Source: Puccinellia tenuiflora
Lineage: Eukaryota; Streptophyta; Magnoliopsida; Poales; Poaceae
NCBI GenBank assembly: GCA_012064385.1
Contig: QRDG01000027.1
Coordinates: forward strand, 2,648,255 to 2,712,254
Direction: 5' to 3'
Length of the DNA: 64,000 nt
Below are positions 11,044 to 21,536 of this stretch, piece after piece (positions within the stretch are counted from its first letter, which is position 1; each line of letters starts with the position of its first letter). A model generated the notes under the pieces. The model was not told where the DNA came from, searched no databases, and saw nothing but the letters and a program-made list of their open reading frames with translations. The position numbers were made by a program, and so were the translations under genes.

Positions 11044-14000
11044 ATGAATGGCATGTTTATGAATAGCATAGGTCTTGGTGACTTGGCTAAACATCTTCAT
11101 ATTGCTCAATGTATTCGGGATTATAATTTGGACTTTGTGGCTATTTCGGAATCGGGGAGACGAGACTTTCCAGCGAGTGTTCTTAACCGCATTTCTGGTG
11201 GTGAAGACTTTCAATGGTATGCTTGTCCCCCTCGAGGCAGATCTGGCGGTATACTACTAGGCATTAAATCCGACTCTATGGAAGTATTGGCTATTGAGGA
11301 TGAGGACTTTCATATAAAGTTCCATGTCCGAAATAAGGCTGACAATTTCATATGGAGTTTGGTAGCTGTGTATGGACCTGCCCAGGAAGCACACAAGACT
11401 GCTTTTCTTCGTGAATTGGTAAATCTTACTAGAGACAACCCACATCCTATTCTCATAGGAGGGGACTTTAACATGTTAAGGTACCGACACGAGAAAAGCA
11501 GAGGTCGTTTTGATAATCATTGGCCCTTTATTTTCAATGTTGTCATTGACAGTTTGGATTTGAGGGAGGTTCAGATGACTGGCAGACAATTCACATGGGC
11601 GAATAGTCTACCAGAGCCTACATATGAAAAGCTGGACCGAGTTCTAATGGGTACTGACTGGGAATCCAGGTACCCGTTGGTGACGGTCCGTGCGCTTGAG
11701 CGTATTGAGGCTTTATCAGACCATGCTCCAATCCTTTTGACCACAGGTCTACCGCGGCCACCGGATAAGCATCAGTTCAAATTTGAATTTGGCTGGCTTC
11801 ATCGGGAGGGTTTTGGTGATTTGGTTAAAAGGATTTGGTCCAAACCGGTTCGAGGCGCTACCCCAATTCAAAGATGGATGAATAAGATACATAATTTGTG
11901 GACTTTCCTTCGTGGTTGGGCACGCCATACGACTGGTATCCTTAAAAAGGAGAAGGCTCGGCTATCAAGTATTATTGATGACCTCGAGGCAATAGCGGAA
12001 ACACGACCGTTGTCTGCGCAGGAGATTGAGCTTAAGAGCCAATCAAATGCAAAGATCGCTCAGCTATTGCGTGAAGAGGAACTCAAATGGTATCAACGTT
12101 CAAAAGCCCAGTTCATTCTCGAAGGTGATTCGAATACTAGATACTTTCATAATGTCGCCAATGGTAGACATAGAAAGAAACTTATTCATTCACTGCACCA
12201 GGATGAAGGCGTAATTAAAGGACAGGATGAGCTTAAGCGCTACATCACCAGGTATTATAAGGGGTTGTTCGGGGCTCCAGAGGAAGGTACCTTCTCTCTC
12301 GACGAGTCTCGAATTGATGATATACCCCAGGTATCAGGTGAGGAGAATGGCTTTCTTACGGCCCCTTTCACTGAGGAGGAGGTAAGAGCAGCAGTCTTCC
12401 AGATGGAGCACAATAAAGCACCCGGTCCAGATGGATTCCCCGCAGAGTTTTATCAAAACTTCTGGGATGTCATTAAATCGGACCTTCTAGCTATGTTCGG
12501 CGATTTGCATGCCGGACAGCTGGAGCTTTTTAAGTTGAACTTTGGGGAGATTATTTTGTTACCTAAGGTTATCGATGCAGAAAGGATACAACAGTATAGA
12601 CCAATCTGCCTCCTTAATGTGAGTTTCAAAATATTTACCAAGGTGGCAACGATCCGAACTCCGTGGCAGATCATGTGGTGCGACCTACTCAGACTGCGTT
12701 TATGCAGGGTAGGAACATCCTAGACGGGGTAGTTATACTACATGAAACCGTTCATGAGATGCATACGAAAAAGTTGAATGGGGTGATCTTTAAGATCGAC
12801 TTCGAAAAGGCTTATGATAAGGTTAACTGGGATTTTCTACAGCAAACCTTACGCATGAAAGGCTTTTCGGAGGAGTGGTGTGCCTGGATCCGTAATTTTG
12901 TTACTGGAGGTAGTGTGGCCATTAAAGTTAATAATGAAACTGGTCATTACTTTCAAACAAAAAAAGGTCTGAGGCAAGGTGACCCGCTTTCGCCAATACT
13001 ATTTAACATAGTAGCGGATATGTTAGTGGTCATGATTGATAGGGCCAAACTGGATGGACAGATTGAGGGCGTCATTCCTCATTTGGTTGATGGCGGGCTC
13101 TCTATTCTCCAGTATGCAGATGACACGATCTTGTTTATGGAACATGACCTTGAGAAAGCTATGAACATGAAGCTGATTTTAACAGTTTTTGAAAAGCTTT
13201 CTGGTCTAAAGATTAATTTCCATAAGAGTGACTTGTTCTGCTTCGGGGAGGCTCTGGATTATGCAACTCAATATGCGGACTTATTCGGATGTGCACAAGG
13301 TTCGTTTCCTATTAGGTATCTTGGAATACCAATACACTATAGAAGATTGACTAATGCCGAACGGAAGTATGTTGAAGAGCGTTTGCAAGCTTGCTTAACC
13401 AGTTGGAGAGGAAAACTATTATCCCTCGGTGGGACATTAGTTCTTATCAATTCAGTCTTAACTAATATGGTACTGTATATGATATCATTCTTCAAGCTGC
13501 CAAAAGGGGTCCTTAAAAAGTTGGACTATTATCGTTCACGATTCTTTTGGCAGGGTGATAGTGAGAAAAAGAAATATCGACTGGCTAGGTGGGATGTTGT
13601 TTGCCGTCCTAAGGATCAGGGTGGACTTGGTATCCACGATCTAAGGATTAAAAATACGTCCCTTCTAAGGAAATGGCTTTTCAAACTTCTCTCGAAAGAA
13701 GGTGTATGGCAAACAATATTAAAGCGCAAATATATCGGTACCAAACCTTTGTCATAGATGGTTTGGAAACCAGGTGACTCACACTTTTGGGCTGGTCTCA
13801 TGGCGGCGAAAGCGTCTTTCTTCCGCTTTGGAAAATTTGCTATCAAAGATGGATCACAGATCAGGTTTTGGGAGGATATATGGTTAGGCCATACATCTCT
13901 TATGGATCAGTATCCTGCTTTATACAACATTGTTCGTTACAAAGAGGTTACGCTAGCTTCGGTTATGCAATCATCGCCTCCGAATGTGACGTTCAGACGA

Positions 14001-14555
14001 GATCTACTTGGTACCAGGTTGGCTGCGTGGAACACCCTTCTGGGGCGTTTGGCTGCGATCAACCTCGAGCCTGGACCGGATGTATTTCGTTGGAGTCTAC
14101 TTCAGAATGGTAAATTCTCGGTAGATTCTATGTATAAAGCTTTTATCCAATCGAATATGCCAGTTGATAGTCATAAAAAACTTTGGAAGATGAAAATGCC
14201 ACTAAAAACTAAGATTTTTGCGTGGTATGCTCGTCGAGGAGTGATCCTAACCAAAGATAACCTTGTCAAGCGCAATTGGCATGGAAGCACGAAGTGTGTT
14301 TTTTGTCTACATGATGAGACTATTAAGCACCTTTTCTTCGATTGCAAAGTTGCACGTTCTATTTGGTCAACCATCCAAGTTGCTTCAAATTTATATCCAC
14401 CATGTTCCGTTGCTAATATATTTGGCAACTGGCTTCATGGTATTGATGATAAATTTAGAACGGTTATTCGGGTGGGAGCGATAGCTGTTTTATGGTCGCT
14501 ATGGCTGAGTAGAAAAGACAAGGTTTTTAATGATAAAAATGTCTTATTTATATAG
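11044..14555 (+). pseudogene. LINE ORF2: endonuclease, reverse transcriptase, zinc-finger C-terminus (two disabling changes)
   Basis: The frame opens at ATG 11044 with an APE-type endonuclease (GGDFNMLR at about residue 140 and SDHAPI at about 228). It continues into the RT fingers (NKAPGPDGFPAEFYQNFWD, YRPICLLN). Near 12648 a frameshift moves the reading to 12663-13757, which holds FKIDFEKAYDKVNW, GLRQGDPLSP and the catalytic QYADDTILF. An in-frame TAG at 13755 (probably from CAG) interrupts; the same frame continues from 13758 to 14555 with FWEDIWLGH and a CVFC...H...C zinc-binding region (zf-RVT type). It would encode the enzyme that nicks target DNA and copies element RNA. The total of about 1,170 codons is normal for the family. 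Only one shift and one nonsense change break it, so it is fairly young. Confidence 0.9.
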
Positions 14556-14869
14556 GTAATCTACCGGTGCACAGGTTTGCTCCATTCGTGGTCTATATTA
14601 CAACGCGTGGAGTATCGCGACCTTTTTATGGAGCTTTCTGCGCAACTGGAGACCACAGCGAGGGATATTTTTACACAACATGGGTTGCATAGGGATCTTC
14701 GGATTGGCGGCCCAACACCATAGGCGATTGGCATGATCTATTGATTTGTAATCTGTCTATGTTTTTTAGCTCGTTTTTGGATGATGACTTGTCGGCTGTG
14801 TGCATCTTGTTATACAGAGGCCGGATATAATGCTTTTTTAAAGTAATATAAGCCCTTTATAAAAAAAAA

Positions 14870-15457
14870 TGGCGGCGCCGTTGGTGGTCGGGGCGGAGCT
14901 GGTCTGTGTGTCTCGGTGGTGATCCAACCGGTTACGAATTGGGGAGGGGCTGCTATCATCCAAAACTGAGTTCCGACTTCGTTAGGTACGTAAGTCTCGC
15001 GTAACGTCATTGTAAATGTTTCACGCGCGCAGGAACGAAGAAGATCCGTTCGTTCGGCTTGATTGAAGGAAGCGTCATTGTAAATTTGTGATTAAAAATA
15101 CCTTATAATTCTTTCTTTGATATGTCAGGAGTCAGGACTATGAGATTTATATGTCATTCTCCAGAATATTGGTACTTGGGCCCATCATCGATGAGGAAGA
15201 GGACTAATGATTCTCTTCGATCAACTAGCAGCAGCTCCGCTTCTTTTGGCTATTAAAGTATAATATAGTATTTCTAGTGCTCGATCGATCATACCCGAAG
15301 CTGTAGCTGTAGTGTTGCAGTGTGTATTTGCATACCTAGAGCTAGTCATTGTAAATGTTTTCGCGCGCTCATGCAAGAGCGAAGAAGGTTCGTTCATTCA
15401 CCTTGGTCGATCGGAGGAAGCTAGCTTGTTCCGTTCGGATAGCTTCCAAGCAATGAA
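14870..15457. other. 3' flank of copy A and spacer between duplicates
   Basis: 14870-14985 matches the downstream flank of copy B (16404-16521), including GGTTACGAATTGGGGAGGGG. The remainder has no gene. A block starting CATTGTAAATGTTT, followed by CGCGCGC and GAAGAAG, occurs at 15008 and again, diverged, at 15348, a local direct repeat close to the junction of the duplication. Confidence 0.7.
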
Positions 15458-15938
15458 AATTTGGCTGTACAAGCAATGAAATTTAAGCTCAGACGACATA
15501 TCTCGGCGGCAAGCAAGCCTGCCTGCCCGCCAACGACAGTAGCATATCGACCCCTACTACATCCTACATGTATGTACCGTCGATCGTATGATCAGTCACA
15601 GTTGATGATTCTAGAAAACCGTATCTTCAAGTGTCAAAAATAGTTTTCTGAGTTTTAGAAAGCTTAGAAATAGTACAAGTTTGGATGAGTCGTCAGGGGA
15701 GTACGTGGGTTCGGTTGATAGACTCTCGTGGTTTGGCGGTTTCCGCGGCAAATTCAGCTATGTGGGCCGTGGCCTGTTAATTAATTCCTTCGTTGGATTC
15801 GGTTATATATGTGTTCCCAACAAACAAAACTCGGTCTACCAGTCGTACATGCATCGATCTATCTTCAGCTGAGCAGATAAATCGATCGATCGCTGAGCCA
15901 GGCGGCTAGCTAGCTAGGTCGGCGACTCCTGCGCGCAT
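15458..15938 (+). promoter_or_regulatory. Upstream region of copy B, conserved with copy A
   Basis: This 480-bp stretch aligns with copy A once the LINE-type insertion and the MITE are removed from A. That makes it the likely promoter and 5' UTR carried along in the duplication. A TATATATG box lies near 15805, and GATCGATCGATCG stands just before the coding region. The transcription start cannot be fixed from the sequence. Confidence 0.5.
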
Positions 15939-16241
15939 ATGATGATGATGATGGCGGACGGCGGCGACGAGGAGCAGCAGCTGCCGGCGGCGATGGCGGA
16001 GCCGGAGGAGTGTAGCAGGTGGGCGATGACGTGCGTCGTCGGCTGCGTGGGCGCCGCTGTCCTCTGCCTCTCCATGTACCTGATCGGGGAGTTCCACCTC
16101 CTCGGACTCCTGCTCTTCTACCTCGGCCTCGCCATCCTCGCCTACAGCATGGCATGTGTCTTCGAGCGCTTCATTGACGTCACTCCACTCGGCAATCCGC
16201 CCCAAGGATTGTCCCTTGTAGATACGTTGTTGTCGCTCTAG
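15939..16241 (+). CDS. Small two-segment membrane protein, copy B (unrecognised family)
   Basis: The open frame codes about 100 residues: an acidic N-terminus (ADGGDEEQQLPAAMAEPEE), a first hydrophobic segment (about residues 29-48), a short GEF turn, a second hydrophobic segment (about 53-73) and a polar tail ending in VDTLLSL. This predicts a two-pass membrane protein with no signal peptide. Five ATG codons in a row open the frame; the first usable one is not decidable. I do not recognise the family. The case for a real gene is that a diverged duplicate (copy A) keeps the same frame structure and upstream region, that the differences in B do not break the frame, and that composition is strongly codon-like. 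No intron is apparent. It could be the last surviving exon of a larger gene, but the stop and upstream stops fit a single-exon gene. Confidence 0.68.
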   Translation: MMMMMADGGDEEQQLPAAMAEPEECSRWAMTCVVGCVGAAVLCLSMYLIGEFHLLGLLLFYLGLAILAYSMACVFERFIDVTPLGNPPQGLSLVDTLLSL

Positions 16242-16403
16242 TAATTGTATATACGTTGTTACAGCTTGGCCTGCGTCTTCAAGCATCTATTTAATCATCT
16301 AAGTTTTGATCCTGCGATTGGTGGCCACTCTAACTTATTTCTCTTTTCTCCTGCGACTTTGAGAATTTATTGTCGCTCTAGTAATCGTATATACAGTGTG
16401 ATG
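16139..16403 (+). repeat. Partial internal duplication of the copy B 3' end
   Basis: CTACAGCATGGCATGTGTCT in the coding part (16140) recurs as TTACAGCTTGGCCTGCGTCT at 16259. TTGTCGCTCTAGTAAT followed by GTATATAC occurs at 16228 and at 16370. The region after the stop codon is thus a decayed second copy of the last ~120 bp plus 3' UTR. It codes nothing intact. Confidence 0.75.
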
Positions 16404-17023
16404 TACGGTGGCGCCGTTGGTGGTCGGGGCGGAGCTGGTCTGTGTGTGTCTCGGTGGTGATCCAGCCGGTTACGAATTGGGGAGGGGCTGCTATCAACGA
16501 AAACTGAGCTCCGACTTTGTTATGGAGGGCGATGTCGGTGTCTTTGTGTTGTTATCTTGGTGAAGTTATTGTCGCTGCGGTTGTCTCCACGCTCGGACCG
16601 CTCCGAGAGAAATCTTAGATCTAGGTCTTCCGGATTGGACGATGCCGTGTCGTTGTGTCGGTCTCCCCCCGGGGGCATTGTTTTAGCAGGCTGGATGGGT
16701 TCTGAGGTGCGGCGGTGTGGTATTTTCCGCGACGAAGACGGCGGGTCTCAGCGGTGTGGCATAGTGGGGTATCAACGGCAGACATGTATAGATGAATGCG
16801 AGCACAGCGGTGGCGCTGTTTGGCATCATAGCGGCGCAAGGATAATGGTGATCTCTACCCTAAAGATGAAGCAGTTCGAGTTGGTGGTGGAGGCTTATGA
16901 AGCGTGTGCAAGTTGTGCGCTCTTAGAGTCTGTTGGACTGGTTGTGTGCTCCCGGTATGCCGTATGGGCGGCTCGATGACGTCCCCGGATCTAGCTAGTG
17001 CGGCTTGGTGTGTGACGACATGA
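16404..17023 (+). other. Downstream flank of copy B and G+C-rich dispersed-repeat segment
   Basis: 16404-16521 is the end of the tandem duplication (compare 14870-14985). From about 16525 the sequence is G+C-rich with a 140-codon open frame (16557-16979) lacking any recognised domain. Part of it (16735-16885) recurs at 6453-6610. It is probably non-LTR element leader sequence rather than a gene. Confidence 0.5.
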
Positions 17024-17746
17024 CACTACAACAAATATGCTCGTTAACGACCCTCCATTTTGGTCACTAAAAGGTCATTATTTTTCATTTATGACACTAC
17101 AACAAATATGCTCGATGATGTATTGCATGTGGGTCCTGCTTGTCGGGAAGTGCCCTTTCTATTTCCTTGTTCCGTTTGTGGGTCCCACTTGTCGGTTTGG
17201 TGGCTCCAACCTGTCAGTTCGTGGTGGGTCGGACATGTCAGTTTGGTGGGATCCACGTAGGTCGTGGTGGGCCAAACATGTCAGTTTTGTGGGTTCTTCG
17301 TGTCAGGTCGGTGGTGGGTCCCGCCTGGCAAGTTGGTGGTGGGACCGAACTGTCATAACACATGGTCAACGTGTGAATGTGTGGGTCCCACCGCCATGCC
17401 ACATGGACATGACACATAGGCAAAATTGATGAGGTGGCCAATACATGGACATGACACATAGGCGAAATTGCTGAGGTGACCGTCCAATTATTTAAATTAT
17501 CAAATATGACCATTTTAATTGGTCGTAATCGGGTAGAAATAGGGAGCTAAATTGGTGTTGTCTGCTTATGACCATCCCATGTAATGAAGCTATGACTTTT
17601 TAAATAAAAATGGTCATTAAGTTTTAGGGTTTGGACCCTCCCAAACACCTAACGACCAATAAATTCAAAAATAGTCATAACTCTATGACCAAATGTTTCA
17701 TGGTCATTATCATAAAGTCATTAACGAGCATATTTCTTGTACTGTG
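17024..17746. mobile_element. Short non-autonomous CACTA element (723 bp)
   Basis: The left end is CACTACAACAAATATGCTCG. The complement of the right end is CACAGTACAAGAAATATGCTCG, so the termini match apart from small changes, and both continue into TTAA(C/T)GAC. A second copy of the left end lies at 17095. Subterminal TGGTCATTA / TAATGACCA boxes repeat on both sides. The middle (17160-17400) is built of imperfect repeats of GTGGGTCC, TTGGTGG and CTGTCAG-type words. No coding capacity. The 3-bp target duplication expected for CACTA is not visible. Confidence 0.75.
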
Positions 17747-17775
17747 ATTTTCTAATGTCAAGTTTGTAGACATGG

Positions 17776-17808
17776 CAGCCCCTCCCCAATTCGTAACCGG
17801 CTGGATCT
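17776..17808 (-). repeat. 33-bp inverted copy of the small-gene 3' flank
   Basis: This is the exact or near-exact reverse complement of the GATCCAGCCGGTTACGAATT and following GGGGAGGGGCTGC segment found at about 16459-16491 and, with changes, at 14922-14954. It sits between the short CACTA element and the truncated LTR element. Confidence 0.85.
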
Positions 17809-17813
17809 AGCAA

Positions 17814-19728
17814 GGCAGACTTAATTTCATAAGATTCCGCTTTAGAAGCTTGTGGAGCAATTGGAGAGCATATGAAATCATTGTTATTAGTGCTAGTAAA
17901 GTCACACAACTTGGTGTTTTTAGTTAAAGAAATAATGACAAGATAAAATAACAAGACAGAAATAAAGACTATACTAATTTTTTTGGGTTTTAAAATTTTG
18001 TATTAAGAAAATAAACTAAACGAGTAATAAAACAAGCAAGACAAAAACAAAGTAAAGTGATTGAGAGTATGAGACTCCCCTTACTGTAGCTCCAAAGTTC
18101 CCGACAACGGCGCCAGAAAGCTGCTTGATGGTGGATATTAATATCGTTGGGTGGTGTCCCAAGCGAACGCGTGGATGTAGCTAGTAGCAGTTTTCCGTCG
18201 TTAACGAACCAAGGTTTATTGAACCAGTACGACTTTGAAATCAACAACAAAGTGAATGTTGAGAATCTCTGGCGCTTGATCTTCAACAGACATGGACCTG
18301 CACACACTCAATCAAATACTTTGTCCCCAACGGCGGAAAGGTTGTCAATCTTTCCAGTCTCGCAGAAAACAAAGCGGTTAATTGTATAGTGAAGTGGATG
18401 ATAATATGAATATGACCAGAAGTATAATGATGATGAAAAGCGGTAAAATAAGGTTGCAATCAATGTAAAAAGAAGGACCGGGGGCCATGGTTTCACTAGT
18501 GGAGTCTCTCAAGCAAATAAGATATTCATATGATGGGTAAACAAATTACAGCTAGGCAATTGACAAGATTATAACATAAACCCAATTTAGCTATGACAAG
18601 GAGGACATGATAATATTTATGTAGGCACAACAACAATGAACAAAGACCATTGAGTCCAACTGCATCTTTGTCTAAAAAGTCCACCGTGGGATCGCTATCC
18701 AGCCTGTCACCCAACGGTATTTAAGTTGCAAGTAACAGATTATTGCATTAAGTAAAGTGCATGATGTAAGCAATACTAATATCAAATGAGATATTAACAC
18801 CGCTGTTTTACCCTTAGTAGCAACATCACACCCTCTCCCTTAGACGTTTCTGTCACTCGTGGCCAGTAACAAAAGGGGGGCATGAACCCACTATCTAGCA
18901 TAAATACTTCCTCTTGAAGATACACACAATCACTTGGCCAAAATAACTACGCACATCGGAGAGCATGCAAGAACACAAATCTATCTGTAAGAATCATGGA
19001 CAATCTGATCATAAATTTATAATCCATCGGATCCCAGCAAACACATCACATAGCATTATAATAGTTGACCTTGATCATGTTAGTCAGCTCACAAGATCAT
19101 AAAACATGAAGCACAAGGGAGAGAGACTACCATCTAGCTACTGCCATGGACCCGTAGTGCAAGGTGGAATACTCACAAATCATCCCGGAGGAAGGCATGG
19201 CGACGAAGAGCCCTCCGGCATCGATCTCCCCTCCGGCAGGGTGCCGGGATCAGCTTCAGAATCACCCCCGAACTAGGGTTTATGGTGGCGGCGCGTCGGG
19301 GTGACTTTTCTGGAAAATAATGGCCGCCTCGATGTTTTTAGGGTAAAAGTGATTTTATAGGCGTCGGAGGGGGCCGAGGAGACGCCCCAGGGGCAGGGGC
19401 GGGCCCCACCCGCGGGTGGCCCCCAGGCCGCGGCCGCTGGCCGCCCCTGCCCTGTGGGTCTCCCCTCAGGCTCCCCTTCGGACTGGAACTCCGTCTTGGT
19501 GAATAAAAAATCCTCATAAATTTTCCAGCGCGATCCGAGAATATTTCCTGTGGTAAGTTTCTGAAACGAAAAGACAGCAAAAACAGGAAACTGGCACTAG
19601 GCATCTTGTCAATAGGTTAGTCCGACAAAATGCATAAAAGTGATGTAATATGATAGCAAAAACATGTGACAATGTCACAAAACTAGCATGGATCAATCAA
19701 AAATTATAGATACGTTTGACACGTATCA
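17814..19728 (-). mobile_element. Truncated LTR retrotransposon: one LTR plus ~310 bp of internal sequence
   Basis: The LTR spans 18126-19728. Read on the minus strand it starts TGATACGTGTCAAACG and ends CCACCATCA. Immediately inside is the primer-binding site TGGCGCCGTTGTCGGGAA (complement of 18098-18115), so this is the 5' LTR and the element points left. Only 17814-18097 of the internal domain remains before the sequence joins unrelated DNA. A 290-bp G+C-rich part (19150-19480) lies inside the LTR. The start resembles the LTR at 27137-28823 (TATCTATAATTTTTGAT), suggesting related families. No protein is encoded. Confidence 0.85.
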
Positions 19729-21536
19729 GTGCTTGAATAAGGTGATGACATATCATAAAAATAATGGAGAGGCCATTCGAAGAGGGAAGTAGTGATTAGC
19801 ATGTGCTAGCTAGAGTTTATTTATTTTTGAAACATAAGAAAATTATTTTGAGAAGTGTTTGCTTATGTCAATGAGTTGGCAGTAAAGAAACTCACCAACT
19901 TCCATGCTAACACTTAGTTTTTAGAGTTTTGAGAGCTGTTCACATGCTTAACAATTTCAGCTTTCCGTTGAGGAAAAATGTTTGTTTGTTTTGTCCATTT
20001 GGGACTTGGCATCAACCAAGGTCGGATCCTACAAGGAGCGAGTAGCGTCCACGAGTGTAGCCATTGCCGACATCAACCAAGGTCGCGGTGCAGGCTTTCA
20101 CCAGAAGTTCCCCAAACCCGAAGTAGCGAAGGTTGCCTTGCAACTTCTTCCACTGGTCCCTCCGGCCATCAGAACCTCTAAGACGAGGCTCTATGAGGCA
20201 AGAAACACAACACCACCATCCTCACCAGATCCCATGTGGGCCCTAGGGTTTGCCCCGGAGGTTCTTAGGTAGAGGAGCAAGGGCATCGCCTCAACAACAC
20301 CTTCAAGAAGAATATGCCGCCCAAGGGGGCGGACATCGTCATTACCAGCCGACGGCTAGATCGAGAAAGGCTTTCGACCAGTGATGAGATACATACAAAC
20401 CACCCCCTAAAGACCGGCACCGCAGCCCCACGAACCCGACGGTCTACGACCACCAAGGCGTCGGGGCCCAGAATCAGTGCACGCAGAGCCACCTCCTAGC
20501 CAACCATGACTCCAAGACACCACCATCATGGGACCGCGACCCCGATTCCTGGCGCCACACCAACTGCAACCCGATGGGAACCCACCATGGCTCCTCTAAC
20601 AACTGCTGCGAAGAGGATGTATTATCCTCCATCGAAACGACGGAGCTGGGCAGCCATTCCCATCAGCCGCATGTCACCATGCATAGGCTCTTCTACAAGG
20701 ACCGTCGTTGTCCGGATCATCAACACTGCCCGTGAGATTGATGTTGAAGCAGGCACACCGAACCCGGGCAGCCGCCACCGCCTTGGGGATGATTAGGAGT
20801 CCACACCGACACCACCCGGCCCGCACTAGATCTGACGACTAGTGCGACGGCCGATCCCGAACCCCACCGCCAACACCAGCTTCAGCCGCAGGAGGAAGAA
20901 GGCAGACGAGACAGGTGAGCCGAAATAACTCTTAGGCAAGTGAGGCGAAATAACTAACGGGGGAACAGGGCAAGTTAAGAAAATGCCTACCGAGCGGCTT
21001 AGAAAGTTAGGCAACTACACGCTCGCGAGGCAACTCTGAAACATTGACTAGTTCGGATCTCCAATAAATGGACGGTTCAGATTGGTGTCTATACTGATGT
21101 GGCGATGCATTTCTCCCTCAGCGCCGCCGTCGGATGACTCGTATTTGGTAGGAAAGAAGACTCTCGTGCCCGGAACATAGTTGATATGCATAGATGTTGA
21201 GGCTCTAAACTAGGACGTGAAACATGGCAGCATGCCAGCATCAAGAGAAACTTCCGTGATTCGGGAAAACCAGGAACATCTGCATATATATATATATTTC
21301 GAATAAAGTGTTCGTTCAGGGCATGCATGAGGCTGCTAGCTCGTCGTCTCAAACTGTCAATGATGCAACAAAAGGCAACTGAGATGGTGCATGCTTGCTA
21401 GAGCCTAGAGCACGAAATCAACAACGAACGGGCATGATAGCAGTGCACATGTATTAAATTAGCAGGCCACTAGCTAGACTGGATGGCGACGAACAAGGTA
21501 GTAGCTAGCTAGAGCTGTACGTAGGTCGTCAACGAG
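19729..21536. other. No recognisable gene; degenerate G+C-rich segment at 19995-20880
   Basis: 19995-20880 is rich in CCACC, CGACGG and CACCAAC words, with short open frames in several phases and no domain. It resembles worn leader sequence of repetitive elements rather than a host gene. 20900-21536 would contain the 3' UTR and downstream region of the SWEET-like gene; a TATATATATATA tract lies near 21286. Confidence 0.4.

Larger units (their letters stand above)
10332..14869 (+). mobile_element. LINE (grass L1-type), 5'-truncated, inserted at the 3' end of copy A
   Basis: It contains the end of ORF1, a spacer protein segment, ORF2 with endonuclease, reverse transcriptase and C-terminal zinc-finger region, a 3' UTR (14556-14858) and a terminal A-run (14861-14869). 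The right flank (TGGCGGCGCCGTTGG) continues the copy A sequence seen at 16411 in copy B. The left junction near 10332 is set by the end of similarity to copy B. No clear target duplication was found; about 170 bp present in copy B are absent, suggesting a target deletion or an earlier difference between the copies. Confidence 0.88.

Noticed and set aside
20506..20796. 96-codon ORF in the G+C-rich segment
   Set aside because: No domain, biased Pro/Thr/Arg composition, neighbouring frames also open; looks like worn repeat sequence.
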